The notes: generated from the letters alone by a model not told the origin. A DNA stretch of 5,256 bases from an uncultured bacterium (GCA_905215125.1 CAJMOV010000154.1:1-5256), one strand, 5' to 3'. Shown: positions 1 through 5,170, counted from the stretch's first letter. Numbers and translations: made by a program.

Positions 1-176
1 CCATTGAGGGGGATGAGAAATTCACGCAAGATACCCTGAAAAGCATCCTCAGCGTAGAAAAAGACGTCTGGCGTGAAGACGCAAGGAGCATCCGTGAGTT
101 TTACGCCACCATCGGCGAAAAGCTGCCGCGCGAGCTGTCCGACTGTCTGGAGACGCTGGAAAACAACTTGAAATAG
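1..176 (+). CDS. pckG: Phosphoenolpyruvate carboxykinase (GTP), C-terminal fragment
   Basis: Only the last 57 codons are present; the reading frame starts at base 3 and ends at TAG 174-176. The enzyme converts oxaloacetate and GTP to phosphoenolpyruvate, CO2 and GDP in the cytoplasm, linking the TCA side to gluconeogenesis; in anaerobes it may run towards oxaloacetate. Recognition rests on the C-terminal helices typical of GTP-type PEPCK: a VEKDVW segment (family: V/I-D-x-x-x-W), then REFYATIGEKLP and a closing leucine-rich helix (LSDCLETLENNL). The nucleotide- and metal-binding motifs lie outside the window, so the call depends on tail similarity alone. Many Firmicutes carry the unrelated ATP-type enzyme (pckA), so the GTP type is a mild taxonomic hint. 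A hairpin follows 11 bases after the stop. Confidence 0.8.
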   Translation, partial: IEGDEKFTQDTLKSILSVEKDVWREDARSIREFYATIGEKLPRELSDCLETLENNLK

Positions 177-187
177 AGAAATTTGGC

Positions 188-217
188 GGGGTGGGCGGCT
201 GCCCACCCCCAGCTTTT
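188..217 (+). terminator. Terminator-like hairpin after pckG
   Basis: A perfect 9-bp stem, GGGGTGGGC (188-196) with GCCCACCCC (201-209), closes a GGCT tetraloop. A short T-run (TTTT, 214-217) follows after four bases (CAGC). The stem is very stable but the T-run is short and offset, so termination may be partial. The ribosome binding site of the next gene begins at 222, which leaves no room for a promoter between them. Confidence 0.6.
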
Positions 218-234
218 ACATGGAGGAAGAAAGC

Positions 235-828
235 ATGATCATTTCCTGCTACGGCGATTCCAATACCCGTTATTACCTGGGGGATAAGCAGATTGACGGA
301 CCAGATACCGACTCTTATCCCGCGCGCCTGCAGGCGTTGTTCGACAAGGCGGGACGGACCGATGTCAGGGTCTGCAATCAGGGCTATCCCGATATGCAGA
401 CCGATTTTGGCGTCGAGCATTTCCAGGAAAATGTCACTGGCATCGCGGCCGACGTCTGCATCCTGGGCTTCGGCACCAACAATGTGCGCCAGCCCGACGC
501 AGATTTGAATCGGTATCTCAGCGAATTTGAAGAGATGCTCAGGCGCTGTAAAGCGGCTGGCGTCCGCACAGCTGCCCTTCTTATCCCCTGGTATGCCGAA
601 GCGTACTGCGGTCTGGAGGGGCAGAAACGCATCCCTGTGTGGAATCAAGCGCTGCAAGAGCTTTGCGCGCAGTATGGCACCCACGTTATTGACACATACA
701 CCCCTTTTGCCGGGGATCCCGACCGTTTCTTCAATGAAACCGAAACGCCCAAGCGGCATTACAGCCCGGCCGCTACAGCGGAAATTGCCAAGATGGCTTA
801 TACCTGGCTGAACGGGGAGGAAAAATGA
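235..828 (+). CDS. SGNH/GDSL-family hydrolase
   Basis: A 197-residue cytoplasmic protein (no signal peptide) of the SGNH hydrolase superfamily, esterases/lipases that cleave esters or acetyl groups; the substrate cannot be told from sequence. Block I is CYGDSNT (residues 5-11, nucleophile Ser9), block II NQGYPD (48-53, oxyanion Gly50), block III GFGTNN (78-83, Asn82), and block V holds His175 in KRHYSP. The Asp that usually sits three residues before the catalytic His is replaced by Pro172, so the classical DxxH motif is incomplete. I chose ATG 235 because GGAGG at 222-226 is 8 bases upstream; the in-frame ATG at 220 overlaps that site and has none of its own. The stop overlaps the next start (ATGA), indicating translational coupling. 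Transcription probably comes by readthrough from pckG or from a promoter inside it. Confidence 0.85.
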   Translation: MIISCYGDSNTRYYLGDKQIDGPDTDSYPARLQALFDKAGRTDVRVCNQGYPDMQTDFGVEHFQENVTGIAADVCILGFGTNNVRQPDADLNRYLSEFEEMLRRCKAAGVRTAALLIPWYAEAYCGLEGQKRIPVWNQALQELCAQYGTHVIDTYTPFAGDPDRFFNETETPKRHYSPAATAEIAKMAYTWLNGEEK

Positions 829-1094
829 TTGCAGCCGCCCTGTACTGGTGCGCCGCCTGGTCTGTCGCCGCCTTTGCGGTATGCGGCTGGGATAAGCGCT
901 GCGCGCGCAAGGAGCGCTGGAGGGTGCCCGAACGGGTGCTGTGGCTGCTGTCCGCCGTTGGCGGCGCAGCCGGTATGTTGGTCGGTATGGGCGTATTCCG
1001 CCACAAAACAAAGCGTCCCGCTTTTGTCTGCGGGACGCCCCTTTTGGTTATCGCACATCTGGCGGCAATCGCCGCCCTGGTTGTGCGGTCATAG
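825..1094 (+). CDS. DUF1294 family small membrane protein
   Basis: An 89-residue integral membrane protein of unknown function. Hydrophobic segments lie at about residues 1-20, 37-58 and 69-87. Between them are the conserved patches of DUF1294: GWDKRCA (21-27), WRVPE (32-36) and FRHKTKRPAF (58-67). Length and motif order match the stand-alone form of the family. The ATG at 825 overlaps the hydrolase stop (ATGA), with GGGGAGG at 814-820 four bases upstream, so expression is coupled to the hydrolase. The 3' end overlaps the convergent antiporter gene by 6 bp (1089-1094). A strong hairpin (1013-1038) lies within the coding region and appears to serve the opposite strand. Family assignment is firm; no function is known to me. 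Confidence 0.85.
   Translation: MIAAALYWCAAWSVAAFAVCGWDKRCARKERWRVPERVLWLLSAVGGAAGMLVGMGVFRHKTKRPAFVCGTPLLVIAHLAAIAALVVRS
1003..1038 (-). terminator. Intrinsic terminator of the antiporter gene, embedded in the DUF1294 CDS
   Basis: A perfect 9-bp inverted repeat, GCGTCCCGC (1013-1021) and GCGGGACGC (1030-1038), has an 8-base loop. Read on the minus strand, the stem is followed immediately by a T-rich tract, TTTGTTTTGTGG (complement of 1001-1012), the layout of a Rho-independent terminator. It lies 50 bases beyond the antiporter stop. On the plus strand the hairpin is followed by CCC and then TTTT (1042-1045), a much poorer termination signal, which fits with DUF1294 being transcribed through it. 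Confidence 0.65.
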
Positions 1095-2036
1095 GCAGGC
1101 GACGGCGAGATAGGATAAGTAGATGCCCAGCGCCAGGACGCCCTGCCAGCGGGCCAGCCTGCGCACGCCGACAGCGGGCAGCAGAATGACGCCGGCCAGG
1201 ATGATGCAAACAGGAATATCGAGCAGCACGGTCTGGGAGGACACGGGCAGCGACCCGCCCCCGATCAGGGCGCAGATGGGCAGGATAAGGGCGGTGTCAA
1301 TGATATTGGCGCCTAAGATGTTGCCGACTGAAAGGGAAGATTCCCGTTTGACAACAGCGGTGATGGTCGTCACCAGCTCGGGCAGCGAAGTGCCGATGGC
1401 AATGGCTGTCAGACCGATGATGTTTTCCGGTACGCCGATAATGCGCGCAAGCTCGCTGCCCGTGCTGACGAGCAGCTGTGAGCCGATGACAACGCCGGCC
1501 GTGCCCAGGACAAACTGCAGCAGTTTCTTTCCGGCCGCTCCTTTTGGGGCGGCCGGTCTTTCATCCAGCGGGGCCTCTCCGCTTCGTTTAGCGGCCAGGA
1601 CGTTTTCGAGGATAAACAGGGCGAAAACGAGAAGGAGGGGGACGCTTTCCGGCAGCGTCAGGCTGCCGCCGCGCGCACCTGACCATAAGGCCAGCAGAGC
1701 CAGGATGAAAAGGGCGCCCTTGGGCGCCAGGCTGCGGCGCGGCAACGCGGCAGGCAGAAACAGGATGCCGACCGACAGGATAAGGCCGGTATTGGCGGAA
1801 ACTGAGCCGACGGCATTGCCGATGGCCATTTCTGTTTTGCCCTGGCCGGCAGCTATGCAGGAGACAATGATCTCCGGCAGGGTAGTGGCCAGGGAGACAA
1901 TGGTGGCGCCGATGACAAAGGGGGGGATCCCCGATGCGCGCGCCATCCACGATGCGGCGTCGACAAACAGGTCGCCCCCTTTGACAATGAGGACGACCCC
2001 CAGCGCAAACAGCAGTAAGGTGATAGCGGTAGACAT
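1089..2036 (-). CDS. Calcium/sodium antiporter (CaCA family, YrbG-like)
   Basis: A 315-residue inner-membrane protein, about the usual length for the prokaryotic CaCA family, which exchanges Na+ (or H+) for Ca2+. It has the expected inverted duplication. The alpha-1 repeat contains GATIVSLATTLPEIIVS (43-59, acidic Glu55) and GNAVGS (73-78). The alpha-2 repeat contains IGTSLPELVTT (214-224, Glu220) and GNILGANIIDTALIL (238-252). Around ten hydrophobic segments are visible. A charged, Ala/Pro-rich loop at about 148-172 separates the two halves, as in the family. The start is supported by AAGGAG (complement of 2044-2049), 7 bases from the ATG. It is convergent with DUF1294, with the stop codons overlapping by 6 bp, and lies 92 bp downstream of the DUF951 gene on the same strand. 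The ion specificity is inferred from the family only. Confidence 0.9.
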   Translation of the reverse strand: MSTAITLLLFALGVVLIVKGGDLFVDAASWMARASGIPPFVIGATIVSLATTLPEIIVSCIAAGQGKTEMAIGNAVGSVSANTGLILSVGILFLPAALPRRSLAPKGALFILALLALWSGARGGSLTLPESVPLLLVFALFILENVLAAKRSGEAPLDERPAAPKGAAGKKLLQFVLGTAGVVIGSQLLVSTGSELARIIGVPENIIGLTAIAIGTSLPELVTTITAVVKRESSLSVGNILGANIIDTALILPICALIGGGSLPVSSQTVLLDIPVCIILAGVILLPAVGVRRLARWQGVLALGIYLSYLAVACL

Positions 2037-2075
2037 GAAACCTCTCCTTCACATGGCGTTTTTGTCCAGTACACC

Positions 2076-2103
2076 ATAATAGCAAGGTGCTTCGGGCGAA
2101 AAA
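2076..2103 (-). promoter_or_regulatory. Possible promoter for the antiporter gene
   Basis: On the minus strand a TATTAT hexamer (complement of 2076-2081) is preceded at 16 bases by TTTTTC (complement of 2098-2103). The -10 is reasonable but the -35 is weak. The oligo-T could also be the tail of a poor DUF951 terminator with only about a 4-bp stem. Co-transcription with DUF951 remains possible. Confidence 0.25.
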
Positions 2104-2128
2104 ACGGGAATGAAGGACGGGCCGTAAA

Positions 2129-2320
2129 TTATTTGTCTGGCCGCTCGATATACCGGATATTTTTTTCCGCCTTGACGCGGGGCAGCATCAGCTCGTGCCC
2201 GCACGTCAGGCAGCGCAGGCGAAAATCCATCCCGACGCGGGCGACGGCAAAGCGGTTGCCTCCGCAGGGGTGGTTTTTTTTCATGGTTAGAATATCGCCA
2301 ACGCGGACATCCATCGGCAT
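2129..2320 (-). CDS. DUF951 domain-containing protein
   Basis: A 63-residue basic protein of the DUF951 family, widespread in Firmicutes and of unknown function. The family signature is complete: DVRVGDILTMKK (4-15), HPCGG (17-21), VGMDFRLRCLTCGHELMLPR (29-48) and a C-terminal EKNIRYI. Cys19, Cys37, Cys40 and His42 could form a zinc site and the fold may be a small beta-barrel; both points are inference. The start at 2320 is set by AAGGGAGG (complement of 2329-2336), 8 bases upstream. A longer in-frame reading back to 2386 adds 22 residues that do not look like the family and would run through the ribosome binding site. The codons for MKKN include eight consecutive A residues (T-run 2274-2281 on the plus strand). 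The gene is divergent from the S1-like gene. Confidence 0.85.
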   Translation of the reverse strand: MPMDVRVGDILTMKKNHPCGGNRFAVARVGMDFRLRCLTCGHELMLPRVKAEKNIRYIERPDK

Positions 2321-2362
2321 GGGATGTCCCTCCCTTCTATTGTTATTTGGCAAAAGCAGTGG

Positions 2363-2391
2363 TTCAAAAAGGGGTGTACAGCACATATAAA
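2363..2391 (+). promoter_or_regulatory. Sigma-70-type promoter for the S1-like gene
   Basis: TTCAAA (2363-2368, 4 of 6 to the -35 consensus) and TATAAA (2386-2391, 5 of 6 to the -10 consensus) are separated by exactly 17 bases. Transcription would start near 2398 and give a leader of about 50 nt. That leader carries a small hairpin, GCGGC (2414-2418) with GCCGC (2424-2428), just ahead of the AAGGAGG ribosome binding site (2435-2441). Confidence 0.5.
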
Positions 2392-2448
2392 TGGGGGTAA
2401 AGAATGGTAAGCCGCGGCCATATGCCGCCGTAAAAAGGAGGAAAAACT

Positions 2449-3393
2449 ATGCCGCAGGGAAGCTACCTGCCGGAGGGAATGCTGCTGGACACGCCAAAAA
2501 ACCGGGCTTACACGCAAAGCCCCGCCCTGTTGCAGCGCGCCATTGCTGAAGGGTGCATATTGGAGGGCATGGCGACGCATTGCGATGCCGCGCATAACCT
2601 GACCGTTCGGCTGGGGGAGGAAACCGGCGTCATTCCCCGCCGGGAGGCGGCCGCCGGAATCGAAACAGGAAAAACACGGGAAATCGCCATCATATCCCGC
2701 GTGGGCAAGCCGGTCAGCTTTAAGGTGACGGGGATGGAAAACGGGAAATATATCCTGTCGCGCCGCCGCGCGCAGGAGGAAGCCATGGATTTTTTGTTGG
2801 AAAGCCTGCGCCCTGGCGACGTTATCCGCGCCCGCGTCACCCATTTAGAGCCTTTTGGGGCTTTTGTCGACATCGGGTGCGGGAACGCATCCCTCATCGG
2901 CATTGAGAATATTTCGGTGTCCCGCATCGCGCACCCGCGCGAGCGCTTCTACCCCAAGCAGGAAATTTACGCCGTCGTCGCAGGCGTCGACGTTCCGGGC
3001 AGACGCATCCATCTGTCCCACCGCGAATTGCTGGGGACGTGGGAGCAGAACGCCGCACGTCTGGCGGCCGGGGAAACGGTGGGGGGGATTGTTCGCGGTG
3101 TCGAGGAATACGGCATATTTGTTGAGCTGACCCCCAACCTGTCCGGCCTTGCAGAAAAGCGGGAGGGCATGCAGGCCGGCATGCCGGTTGCCGTCTATAT
3201 CAAATCCATTATTCCCGACAGGATGAAAATCAAGCTCATCATCATCGACGCTCTGGAATGTCCGGCTTATAAGGCGGTGTCAGCGGGGGATTATTATATT
3301 ACAGACTGGCATATCGACGTATGGCGGTATACGCCGCCACAGTGCGAGGGAAAGCTGGTCGAGACTGTCTTTTCCGGCGGAGATATGGTATAA
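2449..3393 (+). CDS. S1 RNA-binding domain protein (ribosomal protein S1-like)
   Basis: A 314-residue cytoplasmic protein built from S1/OB-fold RNA-binding repeats. Repeat 1 (about 34-106) is degenerate; its end contains the ISRVGKPVSFKV stretch. Repeat 2 (about 121-191) is canonical: GDVIRARVTHLEPFGAFVDIG, LIGIENIS and RRIHLSHREL. Repeat 3 (about 207-267) begins GETVGGIVRGVEEYGIFVEL and is shortened. A tail (268-314) with several aromatic residues (YYITDWHIDVWRY) is not part of an S1 fold. I associate this architecture with a family conserved in Oscillospirales and annotated as 30S ribosomal protein S1-like, but full ribosomal S1 usually has four to six repeats, so a true ribosomal role is unproven. 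The start is certain: AAGGAGG (2435-2441) lies 7 bases upstream of ATG 2449. The stop TAA (3391-3393) lies inside the -10 element of the next gene's promoter. Confidence 0.85.
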   Translation: MPQGSYLPEGMLLDTPKNRAYTQSPALLQRAIAEGCILEGMATHCDAAHNLTVRLGEETGVIPRREAAAGIETGKTREIAIISRVGKPVSFKVTGMENGKYILSRRRAQEEAMDFLLESLRPGDVIRARVTHLEPFGAFVDIGCGNASLIGIENISVSRIAHPRERFYPKQEIYAVVAGVDVPGRRIHLSHRELLGTWEQNAARLAAGETVGGIVRGVEEYGIFVELTPNLSGLAEKREGMQAGMPVAVYIKSIIPDRMKIKLIIIDALECPAYKAVSAGDYYITDWHIDVWRYTPPQCEGKLVETVFSGGDMV

Positions 3394-3394
3394 T
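3384..3394 (+). promoter_or_regulatory. Extended -10 promoter for the AEC transporter gene
   Basis: TATGGTATAAT at 3384-3394 is a perfect match to the extended -10 consensus TRTGnTATAAT. The -35 region (around 3365-3371, CTGTCTT) is poor, which extended -10 promoters tolerate. Transcription would begin near 3401, leaving a leader of about 118 nt before the GTG start. The TAA stop of the S1-like gene is part of the TATAAT hexamer. Confidence 0.65.
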
Positions 3395-3400
3395 AGCTTA

Positions 3401-3518
3401 TACCACGTTGGACGGAGGATACACGGCCGGGGCCGCGTCAATCACGGGCAAATGGCGATGCCGCCGGCAGCGGGAATCAGGCCGGCCTTGCCGAAACAGG
3501 CAGAAGGGGAAGAAGGAA
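3401..3518 (+). promoter_or_regulatory. Structured 5' leader of the AEC transporter gene (candidate cis-regulatory RNA)
   Basis: This untranslated, GC-rich stretch can fold into nested stems: GGCCGG (3425-3430) with CCGGCC (3482-3487), then CCGC (3433-3436) with GCGG (3470-3473), and an inner GGCG/CGCC hairpin (3454-3457/3462-3465). A second hairpin, with seven base pairs and a 2-nt bulge, pairs 3486-3492 with 3499-3507 around a GAAACA loop. It shares 3486-3487 with the first stem and covers the start of the ribosome binding site (AAGGGGA, 3504-3510). The two folds therefore compete at their boundary. I do not recognise a known riboswitch class. Folding was done by eye and GC-rich DNA forms such pairs easily. 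Confidence 0.35.
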
Positions 3519-4457
3519 GTGCAAAATCTCATCGTGGCGTTTAACGCCATCGCGCCGATTTTTCTGCTCATTGCCGCGGGCTTTGCCATCCGGCGGTTCG
3601 GGCTGCTGCGTGACGACGCGCTGCCGCAGGTCAACCGTTTGGCGTTTACCGTCTTTCTGCCTGCGCTTTTGTTTAACAACCTGTATGAAACCGATATCGG
3701 CTCAGCCTTTTCGCCCCGCTTGCTGGCCTTTGCCGTCGTCATTGTTTTGGTCATGTACGCCGTGGTCACCGGCCTTGTGCGGCTGATAGAGAAAAACAAT
3801 AAAAGCCGCGGGGCCATGATCCAGGCCATTTACCGCAGCAATTTTGTTCTGCTGGGCGTGCCGGTTGTTCAGTCGGTTTTCGCCGGGCAGGATTCGGGCG
3901 TGACGGCGGTGCTTGTTGCCGTCGTAGTGCCCCTGTTTAACGTATTGGCTGTCGTCACGCTGGAAATGTATCGCGGAGGCAGCGTCCAGTGGAAAAAGGT
4001 GGCCGTCGGCATTGCCAAAAATCCGTTGATCATCGGCTCGATGCTGGGGCTTTTATGTATGCTGGCCGGTATTCAGCTGCCGGTGTTTGTGCGCAGCGGC
4101 ATCAGCAGCTTGGCCGGCGCGGCGACGCCGGTCGCCCTCGTTGTTCTGGGGGCCTCTATCCATCTGGAAAGCGTGGGGGCCAATGCGCGAAGCCTGGCCA
4201 TCTGCGTCGTGGGGCGCTTGATCGCCGTACCGCTTGCTGGCATTACGGCCGCCATTTTATGCGGCTTCCGGGGGATTGAGCTGGGATCTCTGCTGGCCAT
4301 GCTGGCGTCTCCGACCGCGGTGTCTTCCTTTACCATGGCGCAGCAGATGGACAGCGACGCCGAGCTGACGGCGGGGGCCGTCGTCTTTTCGTCTGCTTTT
4401 GCCTGCCTGACCCTGTTTTTATGGATTTTTTTGCTCAAGCAGCTCGGGTTTATGTAA
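3519..4457 (+). CDS. AEC family transporter (auxin efflux carrier/malate permease-like)
   Basis: A 312-residue inner-membrane carrier with about ten hydrophobic segments, the usual length and topology of the AEC family. Bacterial members export or exchange organic anions such as malate; the substrate here is not readable from the sequence. Family motifs are FLLIAAGFAIRRFGLL (15-30), NRLAFTVFLPALLFNNL (39-55), YRSNFVLLGVPVVQSV (105-120), KNPLIIGSMLG (167-177), TPVALVVLGASI (203-214) and ASPTAVSSFTMAQQM (263-277). The start is taken as GTG 3519, with AAGGGGA (3504-3510) 8 bases upstream. The open frame extends back to 3321, but that part is hydrophilic, overlaps the S1-like gene and lacks family similarity. 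It follows the S1-like gene with its own promoter and a structured leader, and converges on rpe. Confidence 0.88.
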   Translation: MQNLIVAFNAIAPIFLLIAAGFAIRRFGLLRDDALPQVNRLAFTVFLPALLFNNLYETDIGSAFSPRLLAFAVVIVLVMYAVVTGLVRLIEKNNKSRGAMIQAIYRSNFVLLGVPVVQSVFAGQDSGVTAVLVAVVVPLFNVLAVVTLEMYRGGSVQWKKVAVGIAKNPLIIGSMLGLLCMLAGIQLPVFVRSGISSLAGAATPVALVVLGASIHLESVGANARSLAICVVGRLIAVPLAGITAAILCGFRGIELGSLLAMLASPTAVSSFTMAQQMDSDAELTAGAVVFSSAFACLTLFLWIFLLKQLGFM

Positions 4458-4463
4458 CAAGAA

Positions 4464-4496
4464 GCGACCGCCGCAGGGCGGCCGCTGTTTTATTTT
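4464..4496 (+). terminator. Intrinsic terminator between the AEC gene and rpe
   Basis: The stem is GCGACCGCC (4464-4472) with GGCGGCCGC (4477-4485), containing one A/C mismatch and a GCAG loop. It is followed by TGTTTTATTTT (4486-4496). It lies 6 bases after the transporter stop and is a good Rho-independent terminator for the plus strand. In the other direction only a short, interrupted T-rich stretch (TTCTTGTT) follows the stem, so it may also stop rpe transcripts, less efficiently. Its T-tract runs into the rpe stop codon. Confidence 0.8.
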
Positions 4497-5142
4497 ACAG
4501 GGCCTTGAAGGCGTGGATACGCTCTTCTAAATCAGGCGCGTTATAAACAGCCGAACCGGCAACAAGGATGTTTGCCCCTGCTTCGATGGCAAGCGGTGCT
4601 GTCTCCAGCGTAATACCGCCATCGATTTCCACATCGCACGAAAGACCCAGACGGGTGATTTCGCGCCGCAGGGCGCGGATCTTGGGCAGGCTGTCTGGCA
4701 TGAAGCTCTGCCCGCCGAAGCCGGGCTCGACCGACATGACAAGCACCATGTCGACCAGAGACAGATAGGGCAGCAGCGTCTCGGCCGGTGTTTTGGGCTT
4801 GATGGTCAGGGCGCTTTTCTTTCCGAGGGCGCGGATACGTCCCAGCATGTCGGCCATATCACCCTCGGCTTCCAGGTGGATGTTGATGAGATCGGCGCCA
4901 GCCTTGGCAAAGGCTTCGATGTATCGCTCAGGCTGAGAAATCATGAGATGCACATCGAGAAAGGCGTCGGTGCAGCGCCGCAGGGACTGGACGACTGGGA
5001 CGCCGATGGAAATGTTGGGGACAAAGTGGCCGTCCATGACGTCGACATGGATCATATCTGCGCCGGCGCGAACGACGCGCTCGACGTCGCGGCCCAGGTG
5101 GCAGAAGTCGGCTGACAGGATAGAAGGGGCAAGCTTAGCCAT
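4495..5142 (-). CDS. rpe: Ribulose-phosphate 3-epimerase
   Basis: A 215-residue cytoplasmic TIM-barrel enzyme that interconverts D-ribulose 5-phosphate and D-xylulose 5-phosphate in the pentose phosphate pathway. The key motifs are all present: APSILSADF (5-13, Ser7), HVDVMDGHFVPN (32-43, metal ligand His32, catalytic Asp34), DVHLM (63-67, metal ligand His65), VEPGFGGQ (138-145, phosphate loop), EIDGGI (172-177, catalytic Asp174) and VAGSAVY (194-200). Length is normal. I prefer ATG 5142, where the family sequence MAKLAPS begins; AAGGA (complement of 5154-5158) lies 11 bases upstream, a slightly long gap. The ATG at 5154 would add four residues but overlaps that AAGGA. No clear promoter fits between the start and the inverted repeat at 5171-5250, so it may be transcribed from outside the window; in many Firmicutes rpe follows rsgA and prkC. 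Confidence 0.95.
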   Translation of the reverse strand: MAKLAPSILSADFCHLGRDVERVVRAGADMIHVDVMDGHFVPNISIGVPVVQSLRRCTDAFLDVHLMISQPERYIEAFAKAGADLINIHLEAEGDMADMLGRIRALGKKSALTIKPKTPAETLLPYLSLVDMVLVMSVEPGFGGQSFMPDSLPKIRALRREITRLGLSCDVEIDGGITLETAPLAIEAGANILVAGSAVYNAPDLEERIHAFKAL

Positions 5143-5170
5143 GGCAAAACACATCCTTACTGCATATAGT

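Noticed and set aside
49..1011. Minus-strand open frame of 320 codons opposite the pckG tail, hydrolase and DUF1294 genes
   Set aside because: Its translation is Arg/Ala/Pro-rich low-complexity with no recognisable motif, and I see no ribosome binding site. The plus strand carries three genes with clear family motifs, so this is a GC-driven shadow.
1123..2079. Plus-strand open frame of 318 codons opposite the antiporter
   Set aside because: It is a complementary shadow of a well-supported CaCA gene; its composition (Arg/Pro/Ser/Met-rich) and lack of motifs argue against coding.
2339..2367. Minus-strand TTGAAC-17-AACAAT as a promoter for DUF951
   Set aside because: Spacing is right, but transcription would start at about 2332, inside the gene's own ribosome binding site (2329-2336). 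The -10 match is also only 4 of 6.
2287..2844. Minus-strand open frame of 185 codons spanning the DUF951 start, the divergent promoter region and the S1-like gene
   Set aside because: It crosses the divergent intergenic region and overlaps two supported genes, with no ribosome binding site or family similarity.
3176..3187. 12-bp perfect palindrome CCGGCATGCCGG
   Set aside because: It lies inside the S1-like coding region in GC-rich sequence. A single palindrome of this size without context is compatible with chance.
3321..3518. N-terminal extension of the AEC transporter to ATG 3321
   Set aside because: The added 66 residues are hydrophilic, overlap the S1-like gene and lack family similarity. 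GTG 3519 has a well-placed ribosome binding site and gives the normal family length.
3401..3518. Known riboswitch (c-di-GMP, ZTP, cobalamin, FMN, fluoride, THF) in the AEC leader
   Set aside because: I compared the remembered consensus cores. Only trivial similarities such as GCCGCC appear; the conserved core sequences are absent.
3452..3544. Short ORF of 30 codons in the AEC leader, starting at ATG 3452
   Set aside because: There is no ribosome binding site ahead of it, and its Pro/Ala/Gly-rich content is what GC-rich leader DNA gives by chance.
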